The notes below the pieces were generated by a model. It saw only the letters and a program-made list of their open reading frames with translations. It had not been told where the DNA came from and did not search any database. DNA of 64,000 bases. Source: Paracentrotus lividus. Taxonomy: Eukaryota; Echinodermata; Echinoidea; Camarodonta; Echinidae. The stretch lies in NCBI GenBank assembly GCA_940671915.1, contig CALNVZ010001738.1:1-64000 (forward strand). Direction: 5' to 3'. Below, one piece after another: positions 34,084 through 45,850 of this stretch; within the stretch, counting starts at the first letter, position 1; the number at the start of each line of letters is the position of its first letter. The position numbers and the translations under genes are program-made.

Positions 34084-34542
34084 AGGGATTTAGTAACTTC
34101 CAAAAACAAGTGCAAAAGAGATCGAAATTAATAGAATTCTATCGCTCTGACCGTAAAAACAAACTACTGCAAGTTCCAGATCAAATGCAAGTCATTTACT
34201 ATCTTAAAACAGTGTAATTTCAAACGCGGCCGAGGATACGGCTGCGCATGATTAATTTACACCGCTCCGTTGCAAGCTTAGCCGCCCGGTAGGCAGGGGG
34301 ACTTGTCAACAGTAAATGCGGTGAAAACCACGTGCGTTGAAACGCACGCGGTTTTGTAAAGCGTCTCGAGGCGGGTTAGAAAATTTGAGTATAAAATCGT
34401 AGATATCTCGAAAGTAGAGCAAGCACGTAGACTGCAATTTTAAAGAATACCAGACTGACCTATGTGTTCATAATCATCATGGCAAAATGAGCTAAATCCA
34501 ATAAAATGCAATTTGAATATCATTCAATGTTACTGCATCCCT
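34084..34542. mobile_element. TTAA-flanked MITE, AGGGATTTAGTAAC termini
   Basis: Begins AGGGATTTAGTAAC and ends GTTACTGCATCCCT, with TTAA at 34080-34083 and 34543-34546. 459 bp, non-coding. Internally, a hairpin-like CCACGTGCGTT...AACGCACGCGG lies near 34330. Different termini from the 26.5 kb family but the same target preference. Confidence 0.7.
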
Positions 34543-34546
34543 TTAA

Positions 34547-34969
34547 AGTTCTCTTTTTTCTCATTTCAATTTTGTTTTGGTTAGGCATATGATTTATTTG
34601 ATTATTGAATTTTATTTTCAACAACAACTTCATATTACGGTGAATACAGGTACTAAATACGTTGGCATGGATACAATAATTATAACACAAAGTGTTTCTG
34701 ATATAAAATAGGTAGATATAAAGGAATGTAGTTGTTAATAGGAACCAGAAGGTACCACATGTGCTAGTCGAGCCAGGCCCTATACTTTGTAATAGACTGT
34801 AATATTTATATGAAATAATTGACAATGAATGTTTTATGTTATACATTCTATGTATTTGTTTTTTTTTATGGAAAATAAAATACACAATATTAATGAAACA
34901 AAAAAAAAAAAAAAGAATAACCTATGTATATCATGTGACATTGTATCATTGTCTATATTCGTTGATTTT
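34547..34969. other. Retroposon-like 3' region and poly-A
   Basis: AT-rich, with GGAAAATAAAATACAC followed by a poly-A run at 34901-34914. It looks like the 3' end of a poly-A retroposon. It then rejoins LRR intron sequence (CCTATGTATATCATGTGAC, as at 22210). Confidence 0.35.
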
Positions 34970-36083
34970 TATGGCCAGCCGATAGTCCGCGGGTGCCGTT
35001 ACGTCCGCGGGTCCGATTATTCCGCAGGGGGGGGGGGTTTGGGTAGTGTTTCGTTATTCCGAAAATATAAAAAAGGTTCGTTATTCGAAACATAGAAAAA
35101 GGTTCGTTATCTCCAAGATTGAGCTATTACTGCCTGGCGAATGGGTTAAGAAGTGAATAACTCCAAGATAAGGGGGAGATTTTATTTATATTTATTTATT
35201 TTATTTTTTTTTGTGGGGGGGGGATGGGTTCATTATTTATCAGCATCTGCTGTTAAATTTTGATTTTCGGAGAATTTATTTTACATAATTAGCACCGGCG
35301 ACTTCTGCTGAAGTTTCGCATCTAAAATCGGGCCGTTTAACAGTCCATAACTAAATAATTTATTCCGCAATTGCTTTCGTTCCATCTTTATTTAAAGACG
35401 AATTTATCTCCTAACGTTATCGACAGCGACTTCTTCCGAAAAAGAATAATTTTCGCTATCTAAATCGGGTAATTAAGTAATTATTTCGGCAACTATTTTT
35501 TCATATAAGAAATTATTTCGAAAAATCATCAGCGGCGACTTCTTACGATGAAGAATAAATTTCGTTTCTAAAATTGGGCCGTTATCACTCAATAACTAAA
35601 TAATTAATTCCACAACTGTATCCATTCCGTATTCGTTTATGAAAAAAATAATTTATTAACATTATCAGCGAATCTTATTCTTTATCGGAAGAATACGCCG
35701 CCGATACTTTTTTCAACATGATAACTTCTTCAAGAAATCAAGACGGGGTGGATATCATTGTGGTATCAATTATTTAATTGCCCTTTCGATTTTCCCGGCT
35801 TCGCCACAGATTATTTCAGTTTCGCACTAACGGACCTTCGGAATAACGAACCCTATTTTATTTTCGAAATAACGAACCTGTTTCTATTTTCGGAATAATG
35901 AACCTTTTTCTATTTGCGGAATAACGAACCTTATTTTTTTTTAGGAATAACGAACCTTTTTAATATTTTCGGAATAAGACACCAACCGCCCCCCCCTTGC
36001 GGACTATCGGACCGCCGGACTATCGGACCCGCGGACTAACGGACCCGCGAAATGTCGGACCAGCGGACTATCGGGATGACCCC
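34970..36083. mobile_element. 1.1 kb element with CCGATAGTCCGC ends and GATTTT duplication
   Basis: The left end has CCGATAGTCCGCGGG and the right end GCGGACTATCGGGATGACCC, inverse complements. Both ends hold small repeats of GGACYATCGGACC and of GTTCGTTATTCCGAAAAT. GATTTT occurs at 34964-34969 and 36084-36089, and the flanks rejoin into the intron sequence seen whole at about 22258. The interior has decayed ~90-bp repeats (CAGCGGCGACTTCTTACG, AACTAAATAATTTATTCC). No coding potential. Confidence 0.65.
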
Positions 36084-36189
36084 GATTTTACAATAAATAT
36101 AAAAAAAAAATCTCACATAGGGCCTAAGGACTTTTATTATTATATATAATTATTATTATTATTATTGTTGGGTTTCCATTTAAAATTAC

Positions 36190-36290
36190 TTTTGAGGAAG
36201 AAGCGAGTTGATCGAGCTCATGGTAGAAAATATCACGCAGATAACGATAAATAACAGCCAAGAACATAATTTCCATCGTCGTCATTAATT
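36190..36290 (-). pseudogene. Truncated LRR exon 5
   Basis: The 3' half of an LRR exon (RDIFYHELDQLASSSK) with a donor GTAATT. It is the paralogue of exon 3 at 22358, including the downstream ACATAATTTCCATCGTCG segment. The upstream half is missing in both, so the truncation predates their duplication. Confidence 0.5.
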
Positions 36291-38266
36291 GTCATCATTG
36301 TGACGGTATCTAAAGTACAATAAAACATCACTTAATAAAATACACCAAAATGGAATCAAATGATGTTTATTCTATCATCACAGTTTCATAATGAAGAATG
36401 TCAATGATCTGTAGATATTGTAGGCGCAAATATGTCCCCGGTTCAATTCCCCTATTTTTATTTAATGTGATCCCAAGCAATAACCAATATCTTTATTATC
36501 ATTTCTGTAATTAAATAGCTGAACAAAGACACGTGAACAAAATGGTGGTCAAACAAATTGAATTGAGTCTGGGTAGAAGTTTATTTAAAAATAATGTCAG
36601 AAATCCATACTGTGTTGGGCCAGACGGTGTGTGGAATAAAATATGAATTAAATGAAATCAAGTCGTTCCAGAGGCTGGGCGGGCCCCAGAACTCTTCAGC
36701 CGAAAAACTCCATGTTGACACAACTAAAAAGTAACTCAAACTAATAATGGCCCCAACCCCCATGAAGCCCCCATAATATCCCAATTCCAGTGTCAGGAGA
36801 AGAGTTCGAGTGCGCACGCCAACCTCTCGAAAATCAAACCAACCAATCAAAGCATCGCCCACACTTTCACCGTCTCACTATATAGTGCACAATGAACAAT
36901 AAAGCACGTGCCCCTTGCCTCCAAAAGTAGGCGTGGCTAAGGCTGCCACAAAAATGCACGAGACGCGAGCAAAGATAATTGCGTAATTAACATTGTAGCC
37001 ACCTTCCTTATACTGGAAGTGCCAAACAGATTTATAAAGAAAAGACGCTTGTTTGGCTGGATGTTCAACATAGTTGTAAGTTGTTATCGCTAAAGAAATT
37101 ACATGTCTAAAATATTTTAGTGCTATTAACGCACAACTTCCGATCTTGAAAAAAATTACCATTCACCAAAGGTGAGACGACCTTTGGAGCAACTTCTTTA
37201 TTTAAGCAACCTATTACATAAAGGACATTTCACCTATTAAGGTCTAGTGCCCTCTTTTGGGAATGGTCTATAAATAAAATATCCATATATTTTCAATATC
37301 TTATTTTATACTTCCATCAGCCGTTTCAAAAATTAGTCTTGCGACTATTTTTCTGTCTTACCATATTCATATATTTTACTTTTATGTTCTTTAAGAATTG
37401 AAAAAAAAAATCTTCCAAGACTTGAACTGATTACTATGTATAAAACTAACTACACATGTGCCCATACATGCAATACGACTAAAAAAAAAAAAAAAAAAAA
37501 AAACCACACAATAGGAAGTAGCTTTCCAACCTTCAAGAATTATTTACAGTCTACCCACATATATACATGTACTGACAAGGCCATGCAGGAAGACCCCCCA
37601 CCGACCCCTCAAAATAAAACGGTGTTGGCCAAAAAAGGGCCTCCCAAATCAACGACGATTTCCCTTCAGAGGGCCGATGGAAGATCACGTACACGGCCAC
37701 ATCCAAATGTCAAGGAAAACATCATATCAAACTATCTTATTAAAGGTGGTCCTTCACAAGCATCGCTAAACCAAAACGAGGAATCAAGATGCGCTAGTGT
37801 GGTCGCAGCCATTTTATTCACGAAGCTTAGAGCATGACTTAATTTGCACACGGTTACAAGCCAGCCAATCTCGATCGCGCTGTTAGAGCGATTCGCGATA
37901 TACAAGCGTGTGTGTGTGGATTCTGTTTATATGTATAAAGCACTGTATCAGTGCATGAGTTAATCCCTGGGCCGAATACATTGCAGTATTCGGATTTCGA
38001 GATGAAAGACCCTATACCATATGTATTACTATAATATCACCTTCTCGCTTGCACGCGAATCATTGCCGATAAGAAATCGGCTCATGACTTCGGCAATCGT
38101 TCGGGTGTTCTAGCTTTCGGTTTTTGGACCACTGCGTAAGAGTCGAACATCGTTGGTATGAATGGGCAGCTTGCAAAGTTCGTTACCGCGTACGTATTTT
38201 GAACTCCCTCTACACTATGGGGAACGTACATCTTCAAACATATATCATATCCCATATGCCCATGTA
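36291..38266. other. Non-coding stretch without recognised gene
   Basis: 36300-36500 is LRR intron paralogous to 31100-31290. 36570-36900 contains ACTATATAGTGCACA near 36875, palindromic and possibly promoter-like, but no downstream gene is identified. A poly-A lies at 37482-37503. 37585-37700 resembles 43340-43440 (AGGA.GACCCC.CCC, GCCTCCCA.ATCA), a short dispersed repeat. The 133-codon frame across it is chance. Confidence 0.4.
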
Positions 38267-39743
38267 CAGTTGTCCGCAAAATTGTTCATACCCCTGACAT
38301 TTTTTTATTTTTTTTTAAATATTTCTTTTAAATTAATGAGTTTAGTCAAACTTTTTGGAGATCAGTATGTTACCAACATCTGGACTATTAGGAAAATTTA
38401 ATAATTGGAGCAATTTGGTATTCCAGGGGTATTTTATTGACATATTTACTAAAAACACCATGTTCATAATTATTCATACCCTAGGGGTAACCAGTCCAAT
38501 TTCTTATCAAATAACCACAAATAAATATTATTTTCTTCAAATAACCATCTGAAATATTTTTTTGCAAAAGTCTATAGTCTTTCTTCATGGCTTCTGTGGG
38601 GTCTGGCCCATGTGTCCTCTGGAAAACCTCGAGGCTGAATCAGGTTGCATGGTCTTTGAGCCATCCTGTAAGTCTTCAGCTTTCCAACCCCTTTATTATT
38701 GGTTTCTTGCGAGGACTTTGAATTTTTCACTTAGGAACATTCATATGAATGTCACTGAAATAGAATAACCGCTCTACCCACACTTTTTAGTCCTCGATTT
38801 AACACTCAAGTGCTTTTTTCAAGAGCACCAGATATAAGACATTTGGGGAAAAGCTTCCGTGAGCACGACTAAAAGTGCAAGATGTCTCCTTGATTGCCAA
38901 ATGAGTATACTGAGAGGCCTACAATAACACACAGATCACAACCAAAGTCGGAATGGATACCACCAAACAGCCAAAGACGAAGGTACCATGGAGCAAATAC
39001 TGCATAGAGGATATCTATACAGACACCTCCCAATACAGACTACAGTTTTGCAGTCAGACCCACCGGGAGGCCTCTGGACAGTTCCTGACCTCCTTTAAAC
39101 CAGAACTTTAACTTATTGCCCATAATTATATAAGTTGAAGAGAGAAAATTAGAATTTACGAGAGACAAGGAATTCCTTCAATTTGGCCCAAAAACTATGA
39201 ATCCTTCAATTTAAAGAACAGTGTCCTGATTTTAGCACATGTCATTCACATAGAACTGCCATTGGGGATTATCAGTGTGGGTAGCCTTGGGAATTTGTTC
39301 AGAATAGGAGGCATCCCGGTGAGGACATTTTTATTAAGATTCTGGATAAAAACTTGCAGAAGTATGCTTGTTAATGTTACCTGGGACAGCATTGGACTTA
39401 CAATGTATCAACAGGACGAAGTTCAGAAGCATGCGGCCATGTTAGTCATGAAGTAGTTCAAGGACAATCACAATGAATGATCTTGAGAGGAAAATTCGAC
39501 GACCTGACAAGAATCCCTTGAGAAATATGTCTGGTAAGTTGAAGACTCACAAAATGGCCCAAAGACCATGCAACCTTACACAGCCTGGACGTTCTCCAGA
39601 GGACACATTGGTCAAAACTCACCGAAGACATGAATGATGGTTCTAGACATTGGTAAGAACTGCTTTTTTGGTGGAAATTTAAATAAATAATTATAATCGA
39701 GATGATTAGATAAGAAATTAGATTAGGCACCCCTATAAGGGTA

Positions 39744-42700
39744 CTGAACTATGAATATTAAATATCCTTGTATAATTTGTTCTAAATCTGTTCGTAATAA
39801 TCAAAATGCTCTAATGTGTGTTTCATGCAAATCTTGGTGTCATTTAATTTGCACCCCTGACGGCGAAGATGTGTTTCATAAACCTTGTGATTGGATTTGT
39901 GTTAAATGTTTATTTGCTGAACTCCCGTTCTACTTCGAGACTGACATGGATATTAATTGCATTAATGATAACCTAAATAATCACCAGGCTGAATTCATTA
40001 AAAAACTTAGTAAATACACTTATATGAATTTTAACGAGATGAATCACTCTCTTAGAACTGTAAGTGGGTTACATTTTGTTTATCTCAATGTTTGCTCACT
40101 TTATAAATGTATTGATGAATTAAGGAGCATGTTCATAAATAGCCAGTTTGATATTTTGTCTTTTAGTGAAACCATGCTTGATGAAAATATTCCTGATTCT
40201 TGTGTAAATATTGCAGGCTATTCAGTTGTCAGAAGAGACCGGAATCGACAAGGAGGAGGAGTAAAAGCTTATATAAAAAATAATCTTTCATTTAAAATCA
40301 GACATGATCTGAGCAGTTTAGTGATAACCTGGAACTTATTGTTTTACAAATTTACCCATATAAGCAGAAACCATTTCTTGTTTGCATTTGGTATCGTCCA
40401 CCTAGCTCTGCAATGTCCGTGTTTGACGATATTGATAAAATCTTTCAAAATATTGAGTTGACTGGCCTGGATGTAATTCTAATTGGCGACCTAAATTGTG
40501 ATGTTTTATTAGTGACACGCCAAATGCTCAGACAAATCGTTTGTTATCTTTAGCGGAGAGTTACCATTTAAAACAAGTGATATGCAAACCTACCAGAATA
40601 ACCAGTGTTAGTATGAGCACTATTGATTTGATTTTCACTTCTAACGAAAATAAAATAACTCAAGCTGATGTTGTAGCGATTGGCTTAAGTGATCACTACA
40701 TGGTGGTTGGTTCTTGGGGTAATGTGCGATCAAAAAATATTGGACACAAATATATGCAATTGCGTGACTTGAATAAAATTAATGTTGATAATTTTAATAG
40801 AGACTTGTCCAACGAGACTTGGTCAGAAGTCTATGGTGAAAATGATGTAGAAAAATCCTACTCTAATTTGACTAATGCTTTTATGAAAGTCGTGGACAAA
40901 CATGCTCCTCTGAAATCAAGAAGAGTCAAGCAAACAAATGTGCCATGGATTACTAAGGAAATAAAAGATATGATGAGTCAAAGGGATAAACTGAAAAAGA
41001 AAGCCAAAAAGACCGGTTCTAATGAGGACTGGGAAAAGTATAACAAAATGAGAAACAATATCACATTAGTTATGCGGAATGCAAAAAGAATTTATATACA
41101 TGAAAAAATAATTGAAAATACTGGTAACAGTGGTGCTACATGGAAGGCTTTACGTTGTATTGTACCTAGTAAACAGACTATAAATCGTATTAATAATATC
41201 ACAATTAATGATCAACTGATTGATAATGAAAATGACATTGCCAATACCTTTAATAATTACTTTGTAAATATAGCAGGTACATTACGCAATGATGCTGATT
41301 TTAGTGGTGATTTCATATCATTTTTAGTCAATAAACCTACTTCTACCTTCAAATTTGATGAGGTTAATTATGATGTTGTTTCAAAAATTTTAAACAACAT
41401 GTCTATCAACAAGGCAACTGGTCTAGACGGATTTTCCGCCAAAATACTTAAAATGGCAGGTCCTTTTATTACTTCTTCTCTTGTATACATAATCAATCTT
41501 TCATTGTCAAGTGGCATTGTTCCACATGAGTGGAAGGATGCAATGCGTTTGCCAGTTTCCATAAAAGTGGTGATAGTCTAATGTGGCAAACTACCGCCCT
41601 ATTTCAATTCTTTCAGTATTATCTAAGGTGATTGAGCGAATTGTGCATGACCAAGTTATGAAGTATTTTGACACATATTCCTTGTTGGTTAATAATCAGT
41701 CTGGTTTCCGGAAAAAATTTCCACTGCCACAGCTCTTCTAAGTTTGACCGAAGATCTTTTTGATAATATGGATAATGGTCGTGTCACTGCATTTGTAGCT
41801 TTAGATTTGAAACGGGCGTTTGACACAGTGGATCACGTGTTACTTGTTTCAAAATTGAAATGGTATGGATTTGTGAAAATAGTGTATTGTGGTTTACAAA
41901 TTACCTGAGTGGCAGGACTCAAGTCACAAAAGTAAATGGAACGATGTCATGCTCTGCAAACATTGAGTTTGGGATTCCCCAAGGAAGCATCTTGGGACCT
42001 TTGCTATTTGTGATATTTATTAATGACATTGTAAATGCTGTCAAATACTCATCAATTTCTCTCTACGCTGATGACACTTGCTTGTATTACTCTTCTAAAG
42101 ATCCTAATGTTATTGAGACTAAAATTAATGAAGACTTGCTTTCGGTATCCTCCTGGTTAAGAAGTAACAAATTGATCTTGAATTTAAGCAAAACTGAGTA
42201 TATACTTATCGGTTCAAAGAGAAGATTAAAAACTTTTTATAACACCGGTTTACATTCTGCATGGTATCATGTTATAAGGAGGTTTTTTGTTGTAAATATT
42301 TGGGGGTGATTCTGGACCCATCTTTGACTTGGAAATTACATATAGATCACATTCGTAAGAAAATTAATCGCAATTTGTTTCCTTACCGGAAAGCAAGGCC
42401 TTTCATTAATCTCACATGCGCTAAGATGCTATATTTCACTATTATCCAGTGTCACTTTGATTACTGTTCTGTCGTTTGGAGCAATGCTGGAATAACTACT
42501 TTAAATGTGCTTAATGTTCTACAGAACAGGGCTGTTAGGATAATGATAAAGGCACAACCAGAACAGAGAACAAATGCCATTTATGTTGAAGCAAAGTTAA
42601 CGCGTATGTCTACACGCTGGAAACAGGCAATCTGATTATGTTGTTTAAGATGATTCATGAATTATGCCCCCATTACTTGTCTTCAAGAATCGAATTCAAA

Positions 42701-43123
42701 TTTAATCCGTATCAATTGAGAAATAGTAAGACTTTATTGAAACTTAGCAAACCCAACACTGAATTTAAACGACGGAGTTTCTTATATAACACATCCAAAT
42801 TATTTAACTCCCTCACTTTAGAAAATAGACAATCTAATTCAATAAACATGATAAATATTTTCATCGGCTTAATAAAACACACAATCACGTAGAGCTCCCT
42901 TACTAAAAAACACCCCTGTATACGGTGTGACTTAGCATTTTAACTTTATTAAGTTTCTATTTTGTAATTGTTGTTTGTTTGTTTTTTTGTTTTTTATTTT
43001 TCTATATAGATATATTTGTTTTGTTGTACATTGTATTATTATGGGACCCCTTTGAAAATCAGCTTTGCTGAAAGGGCAATCCCCCTTTTTAACAGGAAAT
43101 AAATAAATAAAATAAAATAAAAT
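39744..43123 (+). mobile_element. Near full-length CR1-like LINE with AGGGTA target duplication
   Basis: AGGGTA stands at 39738-39743 and 43124-43129. The element ends in AAATAAATAAATAAAATAAA-type repeats. It lies in the inner arm of the TA-flanked element, whose sequence (TACCCCTAGGGTATGAATAA in the intact left arm, inverted) rejoins across it. 3.38 kb, so essentially complete, but frame-disrupted. Confidence 0.8.
39751..42892 (+). pseudogene. CR1-like LINE polyprotein: PHD finger, endonuclease, reverse transcriptase
   Basis: Coding blocks lie at 39751-40330, 40330-40500, 40541-41560, 41580-41870, 41860-42280, 42261-42635 and 42638-42892, joined by frame changes. The N-terminal residues show a PHD-type zinc finger (CIICSKSV, CVSCKSWCHLIC, WICVKC). 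Then come the APE-type endonuclease (YLNVCSL, SFSETML, GGGVKAYI, IGDLNCD, LSDHYMVV), the linker NVPWITKEIKDMM, and RT (INKATGLDGFSAKILK, LDLKRAFDTVDH, FGIPQGSILGP, LYADDTCLYY) with a C-terminal Cys region. It would nick target DNA and copy its own RNA. At least five breaks make it inactive. The PHD finger is a known optional module of CR1-group LINEs. Confidence 0.85.
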
Positions 43124-43339
43124 AGGGTATGAATAATTATGAACATGGCGTTTTTTAGTAAATCTGTCATCAAAATACCCCTAGAATACCAAATTTCTCA
43201 AAATTTCAAATTTTCCTAATTGTTCAATTGTTGGTAAATACCTCTCAACAGAAAGTTTGACGAAACGCATTCATTTAGGAGCACAACTCAAAAAACTTAA
43301 AAAACGACAGGGGCATGAACAATTTTGCGGACAACTGTA

Positions 43340-44160
43340 TATGGCTGCGCAGGACGACCCCGCCCCCTCCGCAAAAGAAAATGGTGCTGGCCTATACAGG
43401 CCTCCCATATCAGCAACATCCTCCCCCGTAGAGGCAACGAAGATCGCCCACATAGCCATATACATAATGGCATCAACTTCCAAGTGTGTATATACACTTT
43501 ATCAAGCACAGATCAATTTTAATAATTAAAACACTATAGCCTTACCCTACACCTGAAACAATTTGTATAATACGTTTAGCATACATATGACACTAAAAAT
43601 AACAAAATCCTGCCAAACCCATATCAACCCAGAATATCAAATAAAACGTCATGAAAAAGTGCAAATTTCATATCTTTCCCAAAACTAACCAGACAGAACC
43701 TTTATCCTCCCCTACTTGTCACAAATATCACCCTAAACGAAGAGAAAAAAGGAATATCCAAAAGTAAAAACCCAATTTCATTTCCCTTTTTTTTTTAGAG
43801 AGAGAGATTTATACAATATTTACAATGCATGTAGCAAATCATTATTAAAAAAAGAATAAAATGTTGTCTGTGAGGATCATAGGACAACATGTCATTCTAC
43901 AATGGTTCCGGAGCCGGTGTCCCAGTCCTCCCTCAACGATGCCAAAATCGATGTCTACCTATAACCTCACAGACATTTTACTTCCTAAAGAAAATTAAAT
44001 GTTTCATTGGAAATTAATAGTAAAAATGCATGTTAAGAAAACGAGTATTGCATTATTTGTCGTGTCATTACATAAATGCATATCTGTGCAATCATAACAT
44101 TATCCTCCCATTAGGAATATCAAACAAACAAATGTTTATCAAAATGTATACACACCGATC
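43340..44160. other. Non-coding stretch
   Basis: 43340-43440 is a short repeat also seen at 37585-37700. 43860-43990 has an inverted pair (GTCTGTGAGG...CCTCACAGAC). No gene is recognised. Confidence 0.4.
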
Positions 44161-44742
44161 TCAGGGTGCTGGAGTAGAGGTCCACCCCCCGCGGATCCAA
44201 ATGCACTCCATAGGGAGTGTGTTCGGGTGAATGTAGGCCTCGATGAGGCCAGACCCAAACACAATCTCGATGGAATGTCTCGGCGAGAACCAGGTGGTTA
44301 AACCTGGTTGCCCGCCGATTGAACTCCGCGAGAGACGGACTACCCTCCCGCCCCGAAAATGAAACCGGGGCAGTACCGGGAGAATCACAGTCGCCAGAAT
44401 CCCCTGGCGACTGAGACCGTCCAAGAACAACCACAGCAATTGATTAACCTCCCACGGCCTATGTCGAGAGAGATCATTGGTCCCCGTGTGCAGAATGAAA
44501 TCATCCGGGCATGCGGACCTCAACCTCTCGACATAACGCCGTGGGTTATCCCTAATCCGTTTAAAAGTCAGCCCCCCTTGGCCCTCACACTGCAGTTCGA
44601 GAGAGGTTTGGCTATGCTCTAAATCAAAAGTATATGTGGCCTGGTTTGCACCAGCCAACCTCCTCACGAAACTGTGTCCAAATAAAAAAAAAATCATATT
44701 CAAAAGGAGCGACAGAGGTTGCCCAGCCTCTAGAAAAACCAA
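44161..44742 (-). pseudogene. SGNH hydrolase-like retroelement fragment 2
   Basis: A single open frame of about 190 codons on the minus strand. FGHSFVRRL (residues 22-30) corresponds to SGNH block I with Asp changed to His (GDS to GHS). GGLTF corresponds to block II and ILHTGTNDLSRH to block III (GxND intact). RHSIEIVFG follows in the C-terminal third. SGNH hydrolase domains of this shape are encoded by DIRS/Ngaro-like and some other retroelements, where their role is unknown (lipid or ester hydrolysis is presumed). There is no recombinase or RT directly adjacent. The frame is open, but the start is not convincing and the partner ORFs are absent. Confidence 0.6.
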
Positions 44743-44815
44743 ATTTTATATGAGCATTTTCTTGTTTATAATTAATATCAAGGGATAGTTTCTGTTACTT
44801 TGTTTTCTTCTATTT

Positions 44816-45527
44816 TTACATTTTCGCCGACCTTTGCAATTTAAAGGGATTTGTATGTTTACCTTTGGTACTGCGTGTCGAACGGCGAAGTGGGGGTGGT
44901 TCCTCGTTATTTACGTCACCTCTAACCCTCTCTTTATTCTTAGGTACCAGGTACATGTAAATGAATTTCATACTCTTCATCGGAACTACCGGTACTTGTT
45001 CCAGAATATACCATTGGCACAAAAGGTGTCTCATTTTCATCATCTATTGACATAGTTATTAAAGTACGATGAACTACTCTAGATGGGCCGCCATGAACTG
45101 GGCGTACCCTGAATACGTCTTTGTCTACGTTATGCCAAACTATAACAAAAGGGTCTTCATTATATACTTCTTTGACTTTGTGTCGCCCTTCAAAAGCACA
45201 TTGCTTAATATATAAAGTAGATCCTACTTTTTATATCATCAATAGACTGTAGGTTAATTTTGCTATCTTGCAGCTTTCTGTTTTTTTTCTAGCTACATCT
45301 TAGAGATTTTGTTTTACAACTTGTTTTGCTCTAGTGTGAAATTCTACTTGTTTTGCAACAAAATCTTGTTCCCAATTTACTTCATTGTTACCAAGAAAAT
45401 AATCCAATGGGATACGTGCAGGCCTACCAAACAATAACGCGTAAGGCGTAGCACGAGTAGAGGCATGAGGGGTCGTATTATCTACAAATACCAAATGTGA
45501 AAGCCGGTAATATCCAGCTAAACCCAA
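44816..45527 (-). pseudogene. Gypsy integrase C-terminus and polyprotein tail
   Basis: Reading down the minus strand: NTTPHASTRATPYALLFGR (the integrase core end, as in Ty3/Gypsy), then, after frame changes, YIKQCAFEGRHKVKEVY and VFRVRPVHGGPSRVVHRT, the integrase C-terminal barrel. PPLRRSTRSTKGKHTNPFKL follows as the polyprotein tail. The catalytic DDE part is absent. It follows directly on an RT fragment (45563-45850), so an internal deletion removed RNase H and most of the integrase. Confidence 0.75.
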
Positions 45528-45562
45528 ACAGATCGTAATTGTTCTGGATTTTCAGGAACAGG

Positions 45563-45850
45563 TCATTCCTTTATTTTCTCAATTTTGCCTTCATGGACAC
45601 TCTCTTGAAACAAAAAGCATTTGTTCCCTTTAACTTTCAAATCAAATTGCCTTAACGTCTCAAAAACTTTATTCAATCGATTTATCTTTTCATCAAAAGA
45701 CGGGGAGAAAACCATAATGTCATCCAAATGATTTAATAATTCCACTAAATTTCATTCTCCTAAACAACTTTCCATAATGCGCTGAAAAGTTCCAGGAGCA
45801 TTCAACAAACCAAAGGGCATTCTAGTATATTCAAATAATAGTGGGGTATG
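45563..45850 (-). pseudogene. Gypsy reverse transcriptase fragment
   Basis: The minus strand encodes RMPFGLLNAPGTFQRIME, then an in-frame stop, then LLNHLDDIMVFSPSFDEK. LDD corresponds to the catalytic YLDD box (Tyr to His in the first position), and KGNKCFLF is the palm-thumb hinge. About 95 codons survive. It joins at 45530-45560 to the integrase remnant. 54615-54926 carries the segment that precedes RT in the same type of element. Confidence 0.75.

Larger units (their letters stand above)
38267..43337. mobile_element. TA-flanked Tc1/mariner-like inverted-repeat element, split by a LINE
   Basis: Begins CAGTTGTCCGCAAAATTG and ends CAATTTTGCGGACAACTG, with TA at 38265-38266 and 43338-43339. 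The inverted match continues inward (CATGTTCATAATTATTCATA at 38459 mirrored near 43130-43150). A further inner pair, around 38560-38770 against 39480-39690, is also inverted. Without the LINE the element is about 1.7 kb. I could not find DDE transposase motifs, so it is probably non-autonomous. Confidence 0.75.

Noticed and set aside
36570..36900. LTR or promoter with ACTATATAGTGCAC
   Set aside because: No matching second LTR, no downstream gene and no terminal TG...CA pair that I can support.
37436..37837. 133-codon frame with Lys run
   Set aside because: It crosses a poly-A tract and a short dispersed repeat also present near 43340; no motif.
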